Positions 36,400-46,444 are shown, counted from the first letter of the stretch. The stretch is 64,000 nucleotides of DNA from Cytophagales bacterium (GCA_013297755.1 JAAFIH010000011.1:51955-115954), one strand, 5' to 3'. Notes: generated by a model from the sequence alone, not told the origin. Made by a program: numbers and translations.

Positions 36400-36435
36400 A
36401 AGCCATTCAAAAAGTATCTTGAATGGCTTATTTTA
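36400..36435 (+). terminator. intrinsic terminator after aat
   Basis: AAGCCATTCAA (36400-36410) pairs perfectly with TTGAATGGCTT (36419-36429), with an 8-nt loop and a T-rich tail (ATTTTAT). It lies 8 nt past the aat stop. Confidence 0.75.
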
Positions 36436-36561
36436 TATCAAACCGAAAAATTGAATTTCATTCCTATAATATTTCTCCCACTTGGGGAGAAATTAAAAGA
36501 GGGGATTAAAATAAAATTGTAATATTTGTTTTCGGATCAGTATAATTACTCATTTTCAATC

Positions 36562-37998
36562 CTAATGCACATACCCAAAATGTTTTTCTACTTCCCATAT
36601 TGACTCTTCTATGATTTGAAGGCCTTTTTCGGCATACTCTTGGTCCATAATCAATGGTGGAGACATTCTAAGAATATGGCCAGCTGGTATCCAAGCCAAA
36701 CCTTTTTTAAATGCTTTTTGATACACCAATTTACCAGCCTCATCAAATGGTTCTTTCGTATGTTTATCTTTTACTAACTCCATGCCAAGTAAGAAACCTT
36801 TGCCTTTTACATCGCCCACTATAGGATGATTGGCTTTCATTTCCTCCATTCGTTTCATAAAATATTTGCCAACAGTGCGTACATTTTCAAGCAAATGTTC
36901 TTCTTGAATTACCTCAATAGAGGCCAAAGCTGCCGCACAAGCCATAGGATTACCACCATACGAAGACGATGCTGATATTTTATTGATTGCATCGCCATAC
37001 TCTTCTTTTACCACCATAGCAGTTACTGGAAATCCGTTTCCAAACGATTTTCCAAAAGTTATTACATCTGGCACAGTGTTGTAGTGATTCATGGCCATCC
37101 ACTCGCCAGTACGTCCCATGCCTGCAAGCACTTCATCGGCAAAAAGTAATATTTTTTTCTTTTCGCACCAAGCTTTTAGTTTTGCCACAAAATCATCAGG
37201 AGAAAAAATCGAGCCTGCCCATCCCTGCACTGGCTCCAATACAACTGCAGTTACATTTCCTACGGTTGATTCTCTAAAAAACTCATCATAAAACGATATA
37301 TAGGCATCTGTATCTATAGAACCATCTGCTTTTTTGAAATGTGGACGATATGGATCTGGCTTGGGCATCATATAAAAACCAGGTGCTCGAGTAGGTCCAA
37401 AACTAAATACATCGCCTCTTATCATTTGGGCTGCACTTACTGCTCCCATTGATTTACCATGAAAATCTCTAAAAAAACCCAAAAATTCATGTTTGCCATT
37501 GATTGCTCTACAAGCCCTCAAGCCAGCCTCCACTGCCGAACTCCCATCTGAGTATAGTTGTACTTGATTTAAGCCTTTGGGAAGTACAGAAGCCATTTTT
37601 TCCAACAAAATTTCTTTTATTGTTGTTGAAAAATCATGACAATTCATCAAAGTTTTTGCATAATGAGCCACTGCTTCTGATATTTTTGGGTGGCAATGTC
37701 CAAGTGATGTTACATATATACCTGAACTAAAATCCAAATATTTATTACCATCAACATCTTCTAACATAACACCATGGCCTCTCTCAAAGGATACAGGAAA
37801 TAAAGTAACCTGAGAACTCAAGCCTTTCATATATTTGGCTGCATTATCATGTGTTATCTTTGATTTTGGACCAGGCAAAGCTGTAATTAAACTTGGAATA
37901 CCTTGGGCTGATTCTTTCCACCAATCTTTGTGAACAGCTGGAAAGCCAGAATGACGTTTGTCTAAATCTGGTACTTGAAATGTTGAAGTTGAATACAT
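36562..37998 (-). CDS. class III PLP-dependent aminotransferase
   Basis: 478 residues. The PLP lysine is Lys317 in ITFGKSFGNGFP and the PLP-ring aspartate lies in LLFADEVLAGMGRTG (Asp288). The sequence is typical of the GabT/2,2-dialkylglycine group of omega-aminotransferases; donor and acceptor are not deducible from sequence. It is flanked by a convergent aat unit and a long gene-free stretch. Confidence 0.92.
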   Translation of the reverse strand: MYSTSTFQVPDLDKRHSGFPAVHKDWWKESAQGIPSLITALPGPKSKITHDNAAKYMKGLSSQVTLFPVSFERGHGVMLEDVDGNKYLDFSSGIYVTSLGHCHPKISEAVAHYAKTLMNCHDFSTTIKEILLEKMASVLPKGLNQVQLYSDGSSAVEAGLRACRAINGKHEFLGFFRDFHGKSMGAVSAAQMIRGDVFSFGPTRAPGFYMMPKPDPYRPHFKKADGSIDTDAYISFYDEFFRESTVGNVTAVVLEPVQGWAGSIFSPDDFVAKLKAWCEKKKILLFADEVLAGMGRTGEWMAMNHYNTVPDVITFGKSFGNGFPVTAMVVKEEYGDAINKISASSSYGGNPMACAAALASIEVIQEEHLLENVRTVGKYFMKRMEEMKANHPIVGDVKGKGFLLGMELVKDKHTKEPFDEAGKLVYQKAFKKGLAWIPAGHILRMSPPLIMDQEYAEKGLQIIEESIWEVEKHFGYVH

Positions 37999-38742
37999 GT
38001 TTTATGAATTATGAATTATGAATTAAAAATTATGAATTAAAAATTCCCATTAAAGCAATTTGAAAATTATAAATTATGATATTGTTAATTTAGAAAATTA
38101 TAAATTATACTTGAGCTTAAAATTGTTTTAAATTCAATAAATATTATTTTTAATTAAATCTATTAAAATAACATCAAATGTTTATTTATGTTTGAAAATT
38201 AATTTTAAATGTTTATTTATGTTTGATTTACAAATTAAAATTATTTGTAAAGATTATACAAATATTATTTGAAATCTTCATAATATTCCTTGATTTGACA
38301 TTAATTATAAAAAAAAGGTTTATTCTTCATATTTTTTTTTATATTTCAAACATTTTTTTTGTCATTTTCAAACAATTAATATTTGATTTTTTTAATGTTT
38401 ATTAAAAAAAATAATCAGATTAATACAATTCAACCAATTAAAATTTTGGTTTTGGTTTTTTTATGAAAAATGGTGTTGTATTGAATGAATAGAAATCAAA
38501 AAATACCCATATTTTTAAGGATAATTTAAAATATAAAATTCTTATCAGGGGATAAATATTTAAAATTGTATCTAATATAAAAATGAAATATTACTAAAAA
38601 AGAAGGTTTTTTATATGTTTTGGTCTAAAGCCTCTCCCTTTTAGATTCTCTGCATCAAAAAGATTCTAAAAGGGAGGGAATTTTTTAAAAAAGTAAATTT
38701 ATTTTAAAAATTCATAAATGTGTTTGCCCTAGTTTTTCCTAA
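37999..38742. other. 744-bp gene-free AT-rich region
   Basis: No convincing gene. There are short direct repeats (ATGAATTATGAATTA near 38005-38035 and AATGTTTATTTATGTTTGA at 38177 and 38207). A hairpin with 18-nt, two-mismatch arms (CTCCCTTTTAGA type) occurs at 38632-38679, followed by a T-run. An isoleucine- and phenylalanine-rich frame at 38223-38405 is translated AT-rich DNA. Confidence 0.5.
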
Positions 38743-40134
38743 CTATTTAGTAGAATTAACATAATTAAAACTCCAAGCATAAGCTGCAGCAGTCCATCCC
38801 ATCATTTCGGCAGCCATATATTCTCCATCGTTTATTTTTCCTTCATAAGTATATTTTTCGTAAGTTTTTTCTTTTTTTCTTGTTTTCATTGAGCCATCTT
38901 TAAATGTAAAAGAAATTGGGGTTGGCTCAATATAGTTTTGTGCCACTACATCCAAATATTTACTTGCTACTCGCTTAGCAATTTCTTTAAAGCCATAATT
39001 ATCAAGTCCTATTCCTATGATGTGTTGCATAGGCGACCACACAGATTTTTGTCCCCATTGATAATATGTTGTGTCAGCAAGGGGTTCTGTTGTTTTAATT
39101 CCAGCCTCACATTCAAACAATGGTAAGTTATCAACTATTCTTTGTGCTTGACTTTTGGTTGCGATTTTTGCCCAAAGTGGCTGAAAAGTTACCACAGTGG
39201 CCACTTTACTATGTCTTTTGTTTACAAAATCATAATCCATAAACATACCCTTTTGCTCGTTCCAGTGGTATTTGTAAATGAGCTCTTTAGTGTTTTCTGC
39301 TATCTGTAGCCAGTTGGTATCTGTTTTGATTTTTAAAATCTTAGTCATCCAATCAAAATTGCTTTGGTAATTATAAATCAAACAGTTGAGTTCTAAAGCC
39401 GCAAAGTCTGGGCATCTACCTTCAAATCTTGGAGTGAAATCCATACCAGTGGCTGCTTCTACGGCATAATTAAACGATTTTTTTACTTTCTCATCATCAG
39501 TAATTGTTGTATCAAAATTAAATCTACTCGACAGTTCTTTAAATAACTCCAACAATTCGCCACGACTTGGGTGTGCTGAAAATCTATAAAGGCCTTTGAT
39601 AGGGGTGCAGTGATTTTCAATAGCTTTGCTTGAAGTATCAGTCCAAAATTTATATTCTTTTACTAAAATAGGATATGCTTTTTTCAAAAAGGATGTATCT
39701 TGGCTGTACTCAAAGTAGTCTCGCACCATAGCTGATAAATATGGGGGTTGCGAACGATTCATACCCCATGGGGTAATGGCTGCATTGCCCATATATCCAA
39801 ATTTTTCTACCACCGAAAGTATGTTTAATGTATTCCATTTGGCTATTTCATCCAGCCCATGAATCAATAAACCCTGGTTGATAAAGTAAGAATCCCAATA
39901 GAACATAAATGGTGCATATTTGAAAGAATTTATATAAATATGTTCGTAGTCTGATGATTTTGTGAGTTCACTATCCCAATTTTTTTGAATATAAGTATCT
40001 ATTTCTTTCCAATTTTTGCTATATTTGGGTTGATAGTTTTTGATTTTTTCTGTTATATTATCTTTTTTGATTCCAGTGCAACTTGCTAAAACGATCGACA
40101 ATACAAACACTATTACATTTAGCTTATTTTTCAT
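38743..40134 (-). CDS. trehalase-family (GH37-like) lipoprotein
   Basis: 463 residues with a lipoprotein signal (VLASC, Cys19). Family features: YAPFMFYWDSYFINQGLL, then EAATGMDFTPRF, and QWGQKSVWSPMQ near residue 350, the counterpart of the second trehalase signature. It is probably an alpha,alpha-trehalase in the periplasm or on the surface, although related (alpha/alpha)6 glycosidases cannot be excluded. It follows acpH with an 11-nt overlap, in line with the Sia-like genes. Confidence 0.8.
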   Translation of the reverse strand: MKNKLNVIVFVLSIVLASCTGIKKDNITEKIKNYQPKYSKNWKEIDTYIQKNWDSELTKSSDYEHIYINSFKYAPFMFYWDSYFINQGLLIHGLDEIAKWNTLNILSVVEKFGYMGNAAITPWGMNRSQPPYLSAMVRDYFEYSQDTSFLKKAYPILVKEYKFWTDTSSKAIENHCTPIKGLYRFSAHPSRGELLELFKELSSRFNFDTTITDDEKVKKSFNYAVEAATGMDFTPRFEGRCPDFAALELNCLIYNYQSNFDWMTKILKIKTDTNWLQIAENTKELIYKYHWNEQKGMFMDYDFVNKRHSKVATVVTFQPLWAKIATKSQAQRIVDNLPLFECEAGIKTTEPLADTTYYQWGQKSVWSPMQHIIGIGLDNYGFKEIAKRVASKYLDVVAQNYIEPTPISFTFKDGSMKTRKKEKTYEKYTYEGKINDGEYMAAEMMGWTAAAYAWSFNYVNSTK

Positions 40135-40714
40135 AATTTAGATTAAATTGTTTGACAGATAGGATTAATTCAGGTATAAATTTTTTAAAATTTGATTCTA
40201 AAACTTCGTAATGGTATAGCAAATGTTGGGTTGCATTTTCTATATTTGAGATATGGGTAGTTCTACCAGCCATACTTTTGAGTACTTCATCAATAGTTTT
40301 GATTTTATCAAAATGTATAATTCTCTGATACATAATGGTATAATCTAAAAATTGTTGGGTATTGGGTGTCAAAACTACATAATTTTTTAATAAAACTTCA
40401 TGTATTCGATCGGCAAATGTTGTAATTGTTTCGTTAGAATAGTTTTTCCAATGCAAAACCAAAAAATGTCCAAAAAAAATGTCAATCAAAACTCCCGACC
40501 AATGATTGTAATTATCTACCAACAAAGATTTTGATTGTTTAATTATAGTATGTGTGTCGGTAAAACTATCAATATGTCTATGCAAAAGGATTCCTTTTTG
40601 AACTTGAGGTGTGTATAGTAGGTAATTTTTGCCTTTTATATCGTCTGCAATAAAATTACCTACAATTAAGTTTTCGTCAAAATCTGATAAAAATAGGTGT
40701 ATGATATAGTTCAA
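40124..40714 (-). CDS. acpH: acyl carrier protein phosphodiesterase (AcpH)
   Basis: 196 residues of the HD-like AcpH family that remove the 4'-phosphopantetheine prosthetic group from ACP. Key segment GILLHRHIDSFTDTH; further SGVLIDIFFGHFLVLHW and AGRTTHISNIENA. Length and motifs are normal. Overlaps the trehalase start. Confidence 0.88.
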   Translation of the reverse strand: MNYIIHLFLSDFDENLIVGNFIADDIKGKNYLLYTPQVQKGILLHRHIDSFTDTHTIIKQSKSLLVDNYNHWSGVLIDIFFGHFLVLHWKNYSNETITTFADRIHEVLLKNYVVLTPNTQQFLDYTIMYQRIIHFDKIKTIDEVLKSMAGRTTHISNIENATQHLLYHYEVLESNFKKFIPELILSVKQFNLNYEK

Positions 40715-40748
40715 CGCTAAAAAATTATATTATAATAATGATTTTATT

Positions 40749-41126
40749 TTATTCAATTTTAATTAAATTAAATTGAAATTCTAATATTTCACTAAAATTT
40801 GTACCTGCGTCAAACATCTCTTCATCGTCTTCTTCGTAGTGCCAGTTGATAGTAATGTTTGTACCATGATTTTTGAGATTTACAAATCTTTCTAACATAT
40901 CGAGGATACATTTTGCAGAACTTGTATTAAAATATTTATAATTTATATCAACAATAGTAATAGGTTGAATTTCAGTTTTGTAGCTATCTATCCATTCTAT
41001 AATTGGTTTATAAAAATCTACAGAGTTTTCTGCACAAGATATACCTATTATTTCCATGAGGCCATTAGCTGCATCAAAACTAATTTTTGGAGTTTTATTT
41101 TTTGCTTCAATTGATAAATTGTCCAT
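40749..41126 (-). CDS. SiaC-family regulatory phosphoprotein (DUF1987)
   Basis: 125 residues. DUF1987 matches SiaC, the antagonist phosphorylated by SiaB and dephosphorylated by SiaA. The phosphoacceptor motif NTSS has Thr68 at the same position as the Thr68 reported for Pseudomonas SiaC. The protein would switch partners depending on that phosphate. It follows the SiaB-like gene with an 18-nt gap. Confidence 0.85.
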   Translation of the reverse strand: MDNLSIEAKNKTPKISFDAANGLMEIIGISCAENSVDFYKPIIEWIDSYKTEIQPITIVDINYKYFNTSSAKCILDMLERFVNLKNHGTNITINWHYEEDDEEMFDAGTNFSEILEFQFNLIKIE

Positions 41127-41143
41127 TGCTTTTATACGCCTAT

Positions 41144-41695
41144 TTATTTTTTATTAATTATTATTTTAAAACTGAAAAATGAATATGATTGGTTTACATT
41201 TTCAAATAAGTAATCCAATTTTTCGCCCGATTTTCTGGCTATATCAATAAAACCTAACCCACCACCACCTTTGTCTGAAAATACTTTGTTTGTTAAAATT
41301 TCATTATAAAGTGTTTTCAATCCTTCTTTATCTTTAGAATTTACCTCGTCTATTCTTTTTTTAAGAAATGCAACTTTTTCGTTTAATACAAAATTACCAG
41401 TTTCTATAAAGTAGCAACTTTCGGTTGATTTAATAGAAATAGCCACTGATTTTACATCAAAATCAACAATTTCTAAAGAGCCTTTGTCGTCAGTGTGGTT
41501 ACATAAGTTTTGCAAACATTCTGTAAGTATTCCATACATTTTCTTTCTAACATTCAAATTGGGTTCTAGTGCATCCAACTTGTCTGAAATTATAATAATG
41601 ATAGAATCTACCAATTCAAAAGTAACATTGCCCTTAAAAGTTAATGCAATGCAGTCAGACTTCATTTGTTCTTTTATTTCTACGAAATTAAGCAT
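41144..41695 (-). CDS. SiaB-family protein kinase (DUF6272)
   Basis: 183 residues with a GHKL-like anti-sigma/kinase layout: KMYGILTECLQNLCNHTDDKG is the N-box region and GGGGLGFIDIARKSGEKL the glycine-rich lid. In the Sia system this kinase phosphorylates SiaC. It lies between the SiaA-like and SiaC-like genes, all on one strand. Confidence 0.85.
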   Translation of the reverse strand: MLNFVEIKEQMKSDCIALTFKGNVTFELVDSIIIIISDKLDALEPNLNVRKKMYGILTECLQNLCNHTDDKGSLEIVDFDVKSVAISIKSTESCYFIETGNFVLNEKVAFLKKRIDEVNSKDKEGLKTLYNEILTNKVFSDKGGGGLGFIDIARKSGEKLDYLFENVNQSYSFFSFKIIINKK

Positions 41696-41758
41696 TTGTT
41701 CATTTGAATATAAAAGTAGTTATAAACTTATTAATTACCACAAAATTATTTTAAAAAT

Positions 41759-43888
41759 TTATGTTATTCTAGTCCCAATAACTAAAATATCATCAGTTTG
41801 TTCCCATTCTCCAATCCATTTAAGGATTTCTTCTTTCAATATATGATGTTGCTCTTGTACTGGTTTATCACTTATTAGAATCAGTAAATCTCTAAATTTA
41901 GGATATAAGAATTTTTTGTATCCATCTTTGCCACCCAGCTGATCCGCATAACCATCTGAATACTGAATAATCATGTCTCCAGGCAACAGATCGTATTCAT
42001 GGTTTGTAAATGGTAATATGTCGCCAGATTTGGGTATACCAATGCTAAATGGATCGGCTACAAGTTTAATTAATTCTTTGTTTCTTATGATATATAAATA
42101 ATTGACAGCTCCTGCAAAATTAACTTTTCTTTTTTTAGTATCAATAATACACAAGTTTATATCCATTCCATCTCTGGATTTAGAATCTTTGCTTTTTTGT
42201 TTCAAAGTACTAATGACACCAAGATTTAGCTTATCAAGGATTTGAGCTGCATTAATGGTATCATTTTTTGGATTTCTCAATATTTCGTTTAACATATCAT
42301 ACCCTATAATTGACATAAATGCACCTGCTACTCCATGGCCTGTGCAATCTACTGCTGCCAAATATTTTTTATCTCCTTTTTCTTCAAACCAATAAAAATC
42401 TCCACTGACCACATCTTTTGGCATATACAATACAAAATTTTCGGGCAAATATTGATTTATCTCTTCTTGGGTGGGCAATATCGATTCTTGTATCCATTTT
42501 GCAACTTTTATGTTATCTTTTACCTCATCATAAAGACGTGATAATTCTCCATTTTTTTCTTCCAATAAATTTGATTTTGTAGATAATTCCAAAGTTCGTG
42601 CTTTCACTTTATTTTCTAGTTCTTTGTTTAAAACATCTCTAAATTCATCTTTTTCTTTCAATTCAGCAATCAATTTGAGCTGAGATTCATTGTTTTCTCT
42701 CATCAATAGTTTAATTCTATCAGCAAGTGCATAGGATAATAGGATCATTTCTAGTACTATACCTACATTGAAACTATATACTGTATAAATATTATTGGGC
42801 AAAGACAATCCAAATATAGTGTTTACTGTAAGATTTGAAATAATAAATCCTACAAAAAGTAATGAAAATCCAACTACAAAATATTTTGTGGATGTATTCC
42901 CGTTTTGGTAAGAAACTATCCCTGATAAATAACAGCAAAACAGAACAAAAATATCTACTATGACTATTTCTTTGAGTATAGGAAAATAGGTTTGGGCGCC
43001 AATAAAAAACAAAATTCTAGTTATAATTAATAATTCTAAGATATTGAAATGAAATTTGGTGGCAGTTCTAAGGCTTACAAATCCTTGTGTATACATCAAA
43101 GCCCAGACCGACATCAGAAATAAGGCCAAAGAAAAAGCATTTTGGTTGAAATCTGGATATCCTGGCCATGCAAAATGAAAACCAGTACCATCCATGACAG
43201 AACACAAAAATCCACTACTTAATACATATAATACATAAAATAGGTAAGTTTTGTCTTTTATTGTAACAAACAAAAGTAAGTTATAAATTGCCATTGCCAA
43301 TATAATGCCATAATACAAGCCCAAAAAATAATATTCAGAGATAGCATAACTTGTAAATCGTTCGTAAGAACGTATTACGCCAAGCATAAAAACTAAATGG
43401 GATGATTTTACTCTGGCATAATAAGTTTGTTCTACGCCAAGAATAGGCGAAATAGGGAAAATAAAGTTTTTATGAAAAATATATTTGCTCGAAAAAGGCA
43501 AGTGATTGCCAGCAGCATATTCATTGAAACCACCTTTATTGTCTGGTGTAAAAAACAAAATCTGCTGAATAGATGAGTCAAAATATTCAAAAAGCCAAGA
43601 TTTGTTTCGTTCAGAATCATTTTTGATTACAAATCTTATCCAATAAGCCGAATTTGTATTGTAATTTCGTGGAAGCTGTACTTTGTTTTCTTTAAATTTT
43701 GATGTGTATTTTTCTGAACTAATGTCATCTATTGTTAAACGATTTGTTTTATCTTCAAAAAAATCTAATTTATCAAACGCTACCTCATATTGTGTTATGG
43801 AATCATTGAGAACCACTGGTTTGTTTGCAAACACAACAGTAGTAGAAAAAAATATAACTAAAAAAAGGCTGTAAAAATTAAATTTCAT
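41759..43888 (-). CDS. 7TMR-DISM receptor with SpoIIE/PP2C phosphatase domain (SiaA-like)
   Basis: 709 residues: signal peptide, an extracellular 7TMR-DISMED2-like beta domain (about 30-175), seven transmembrane helices (about 180-390), a coiled coil (about 400-460) and a C-terminal SpoIIE-type Ser/Thr phosphatase. Metal sites are visible in VSGDFYWFEEKGDKKYL, AAVDCTGHGVAGAF and IQYSDGYADQLGG. It would sense an outside signal and dephosphorylate SiaC. The first gene of the module; the SiaD diguanylate cyclase of Pseudomonas is not present here. Confidence 0.88.
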   Translation of the reverse strand: MKFNFYSLFLVIFFSTTVVFANKPVVLNDSITQYEVAFDKLDFFEDKTNRLTIDDISSEKYTSKFKENKVQLPRNYNTNSAYWIRFVIKNDSERNKSWLFEYFDSSIQQILFFTPDNKGGFNEYAAGNHLPFSSKYIFHKNFIFPISPILGVEQTYYARVKSSHLVFMLGVIRSYERFTSYAISEYYFLGLYYGIILAMAIYNLLLFVTIKDKTYLFYVLYVLSSGFLCSVMDGTGFHFAWPGYPDFNQNAFSLALFLMSVWALMYTQGFVSLRTATKFHFNILELLIITRILFFIGAQTYFPILKEIVIVDIFVLFCCYLSGIVSYQNGNTSTKYFVVGFSLLFVGFIISNLTVNTIFGLSLPNNIYTVYSFNVGIVLEMILLSYALADRIKLLMRENNESQLKLIAELKEKDEFRDVLNKELENKVKARTLELSTKSNLLEEKNGELSRLYDEVKDNIKVAKWIQESILPTQEEINQYLPENFVLYMPKDVVSGDFYWFEEKGDKKYLAAVDCTGHGVAGAFMSIIGYDMLNEILRNPKNDTINAAQILDKLNLGVISTLKQKSKDSKSRDGMDINLCIIDTKKRKVNFAGAVNYLYIIRNKELIKLVADPFSIGIPKSGDILPFTNHEYDLLPGDMIIQYSDGYADQLGGKDGYKKFLYPKFRDLLILISDKPVQEQHHILKEEILKWIGEWEQTDDILVIGTRIT

Positions 43889-44105
43889 ATTCGATTTTCA
43901 ATTATACGAAAATTAAAATAAAAAGTAAATATATTTTTAAAAAAAAATCAAAATAATTATCAAAGACAAATAATATGTCATTAAATTAGTAATTCTAAAA
44001 ATTGAATTTTGTTGATATTCAGAATAAATTGAAAAGAATAGTAGTAAAGTATTTCTGTATTTTATTACTAAATAGTTTTGATGTTGGTATGCTTATAGTC
44101 AGAAA

Positions 44106-44837
44106 TTAAATTCCATACAAATTTTCATTTCTTATATAACATTTTTTGTTGTCATAAACTATTTCAACCCAAATATCCATTTTTTGAGAAATAACAACTC
44201 TATTTCCTTTGGTAGCTGTTCCAATCAGATTGGCTCCAGCAGAAGGAGATTGCATCAAAAGTGCTTTTTCTTTGATGATAATTGCTTTTTCGGGGTTGAA
44301 AAATTTCTCTCCAAAATTGACTATATAATATATGAATATCAAAAATAAGATAAATAAGAAAGGACTTGTATTAGAAATACCTTTAATGAAAATCTTATTA
44401 AGCACCACTGCCAAAAAATACAAGAATACAAAAGCCAAAATACCTAAAATGATTTCAAATTGATAGTTTCTGTACACATTAGCAAAAAATTCTAAGTCAG
44501 AGTACACATATCCTTTGAATTGTTCCTTGTCGGCAATTTCTTTCATTTTGTTAAATATTTTTTTATCAGGATAGGTTTCATAGAAATAATTTAAAAAAAA
44601 TAATGCTTTCACGGGCTCGCCAACACCTTCTTTTATAAATGCCATTTTGAGTAGTGATTGTGGGGTTATGATACCATTTTTGAAAGAATTATAGTATATT
44701 TGATATGATTCTTGGTATTTTTTTGTACTAAAAAGCATATCAGCCTCTTTGATTTGTTGAGGATATTGGCTTGCAAAAAGGGTTGTAAAATAAAAAGTAG
44801 AAAAAATAATGAATAATTTTTTAAATATATTTTGCAT
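44106..44837 (-). CDS. membrane protein with TPR-like and SH3-like domains
   Basis: 243 residues: signal peptide (LFASQ), TPR-like helices to about 115, two transmembrane helices (about 130-180) and a C-terminal bacterial SH3-like domain (ALLMQSPSAGANLIGTATKG). The layout is similar to BatE-type proteins, but no Bat genes are near. Function unknown; probably an envelope protein. Confidence 0.65.
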   Translation of the reverse strand: MQNIFKKLFIIFSTFYFTTLFASQYPQQIKEADMLFSTKKYQESYQIYYNSFKNGIITPQSLLKMAFIKEGVGEPVKALFFLNYFYETYPDKKIFNKMKEIADKEQFKGYVYSDLEFFANVYRNYQFEIILGILAFVFLYFLAVVLNKIFIKGISNTSPFLFILFLIFIYYIVNFGEKFFNPEKAIIIKEKALLMQSPSAGANLIGTATKGNRVVISQKMDIWVEIVYDNKKCYIRNENLYGI

Positions 44838-44861
44838 TTTAAAATTAGATTAGTACCTTTG
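44831..44861 (+). promoter_or_regulatory. promoter of tRNA-Lys
   Basis: TTTG at 44831-44834, exactly 19 nt, then TACCTTTG at 44854-44861: a full match to the Bacteroidota TTTG-N19-TAnnTTTG pattern. It lies about 60 nt before the tRNA. Confidence 0.8.
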
Positions 44862-44919
44862 CAATCCCAAAAATAACAACATAGTTTTAATAAACAAAAA
44901 AGTTTTTTTAAAATTATTT

Positions 44920-44992
44920 GATTCCGTAGCTCAGCTGGTAGAGCATTACACTTTTAATGTAGGGGTCCTGGGTTCGAATCCCAGCGGGATCA
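44920..44992 (+). tRNA. tRNA-Lys (anticodon TTT)
   Basis: All four stems fold: 7-bp acceptor (GATTCCG/CGGGATC with one T-G), D stem GCTC/GAGC, anticodon stem TTACA/TGTAG with loop CTTTTAA, T stem CTGGG/CCCAG with loop TTCGAAT. Anticodon TTT decodes AAA/AAG. 3' CCA is not encoded. It has its own promoter and terminator. Confidence 0.97.
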
Positions 44993-45016
44993 CTTGTTAG
45001 CAAACCAAATGACAAC

Positions 45017-45057
45017 AAAAGCTCTCAAAACTATAATTTGAGAGCTTTTTTGTTTTT
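45017..45057 (+). terminator. intrinsic terminator after tRNA-Lys
   Basis: AAAAGCTCTCAAA (45017-45029) pairs with TTTGAGAGCTTTT (45037-45049) over 13 bp with a 7-nt loop, followed by TTGTTTTT. It ends 57-65 nt after the tRNA. Confidence 0.85.
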
Positions 45058-45295
45058 AGAAGATAGCCAAAATATTTATCAAATTTCAATACAAAGGCGT
45101 GGATACGTTTATAAAGTTTTACAACCAAAAGCGTATACACCAGTCTTTAGATTCTCTAACGAAAGAAAAGGTCTAGTATCAATTGGCTTGATAGTGTGGA
45201 TAACTTTTATAAGCCCTTTTTTGGGGGGCTAAAAAGTTGTACACACTCAAGCCCTAAAAAATAACAGTCAAAAGCCTATCTTAACTAAGGCTTGA

Positions 45296-45538
45296 TTTAG
45301 TCCTAAGAATGGGGTACAATGTAATGATCCATGTGAGCCTATTAACTCCAAATATTATCAATATAAATCTGGTCCCCATCTTCATATAGGGTTTTCTACA
45401 CCTTCAATACTCAAGGATGCTCATATTTCATTATGCTTAGACCATTTAGATACAACATTAGGTAGTGTAATTGGATTAGAAAAATCACTATCCAAAATTA
45501 TGAAAATGATTAGTGATGAAATACTTAGTAAATTATGA
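45296..45538 (+). pseudogene. truncated gene fragment after tRNA-Lys
   Basis: An 80-codon open stretch preceded directly by a stop (45293-45295) and without a usable start. The translation looks like real protein: CNDPCEPINSKYYQYKSGPH, followed by LHIGFSTPS and HLDTTLGSVIGLE. The SGPHLHIGF block is faintly like the SGGHIHIG block of phage phiEco32-like COOH-NH2 ligase-type 2 proteins, a weak resemblance. It is the 3' end of a lost gene. Around it (45058-45295 and 45539-45796) I see no coding sequence. Confidence 0.45.
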
Positions 45539-45796
45539 AGTCCATTCCACAACCCCTAAAAGGGCGGGACTTTAGATTTAGCAAACTTTAAAATAAATAT
45601 TTCTAGTAATATTTTATTTAAAAAATCTATATAATTTTTAAAATCTTAGGGCAAATTTGTAATTATGACTCTAGTAGTCTTAACTTCAATATTAATATTA
45701 TTATTTTTTTACCTTTTTAATTGTCATAAATTAGCTTAACTTTGCAAATAGTAGGAATTAATAAAAAATATAAATTTTATCAAAAATTTAAAAACT

Positions 45797-46444
45797 TTGA
45801 AATCTATTTTTTCGATTGCTTTATTAACTATATTACTAAAATTTACCATTTCTTTTGGTCAAAAAGACTGGCAATTAGCCAAAGAAAAAAATGGAATAAA
45901 GGTGTTTTCAAAAACTAATGTCAATAATGGTTTAAAAGAACTTAAAACTGAATTTATATTTAAAAACACAAGTATATCTACTTTTTTTTCGGTGTTTACT
46001 GATGTAGAAAATTGTGGCAAATGGACCAAAGATCTTAAATATTCAAAAATTTTAAAGCAACTATCAGAAACCGAAACCATTGAATATTACCAAATTTCGG
46101 TACCTTGGCCTTTTCAAAATAGGGATGTAATTTATAATATTAAGTATTCTTTTGATGAAAATGATAAGTCTTTGCATCTCAAAGCCAAAGCAATACCAAC
46201 TTATATTAAAGAAGAAAAAAATGTTGTTCGCATCGAAGATAGCTATGCTTCATGGAAGTTTACAAAACTAGATAATGGCAACGTAAAAGTAGAAAATCAT
46301 TTATACGCAAATCCTAAGGGATTTCCTGCTTGGATTGTAAATATGTTTGCCGTTGATAGTCCTTTTCATCTCATGACTGCTCTACAAGACTTTATAAGAC
46401 AACCTCAACATCAAAATCGTGCATTTGCATTTATTAAAGAATGA
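45797..46444 (+). CDS. exported START-domain lipid-binding protein
   Basis: 215 residues. A signal peptide (TISFGQ) is followed by a START/SRPBCC domain: DWQLAKEKNGIKVFSK, then PWPFQNRDVIYNI and GFPAWIVNMFAVDSPFHLM. It would bind a hydrophobic ligand in the periplasm. Starts with TTG 45797. The stop overlaps the nuoC start (ATGA), an unexpected pairing. Confidence 0.82.
   Translation: MKSIFSIALLTILLKFTISFGQKDWQLAKEKNGIKVFSKTNVNNGLKELKTEFIFKNTSISTFFSVFTDVENCGKWTKDLKYSKILKQLSETETIEYYQISVPWPFQNRDVIYNIKYSFDENDKSLHLKAKAIPTYIKEEKNVVRIEDSYASWKFTKLDNGNVKVENHLYANPKGFPAWIVNMFAVDSPFHLMTALQDFIRQPQHQNRAFAFIKE

Noticed and set aside
38223..38405. 60-codon Ile/Phe/Lys ORF
   Set aside because: Composition is what AT-rich non-coding DNA gives by chance; there is no promoter or neighbour support.
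45038..45232. 64-codon ORF after tRNA-Lys
   Set aside because: It starts within the tRNA terminator hairpin and lacks any protein-like pattern.
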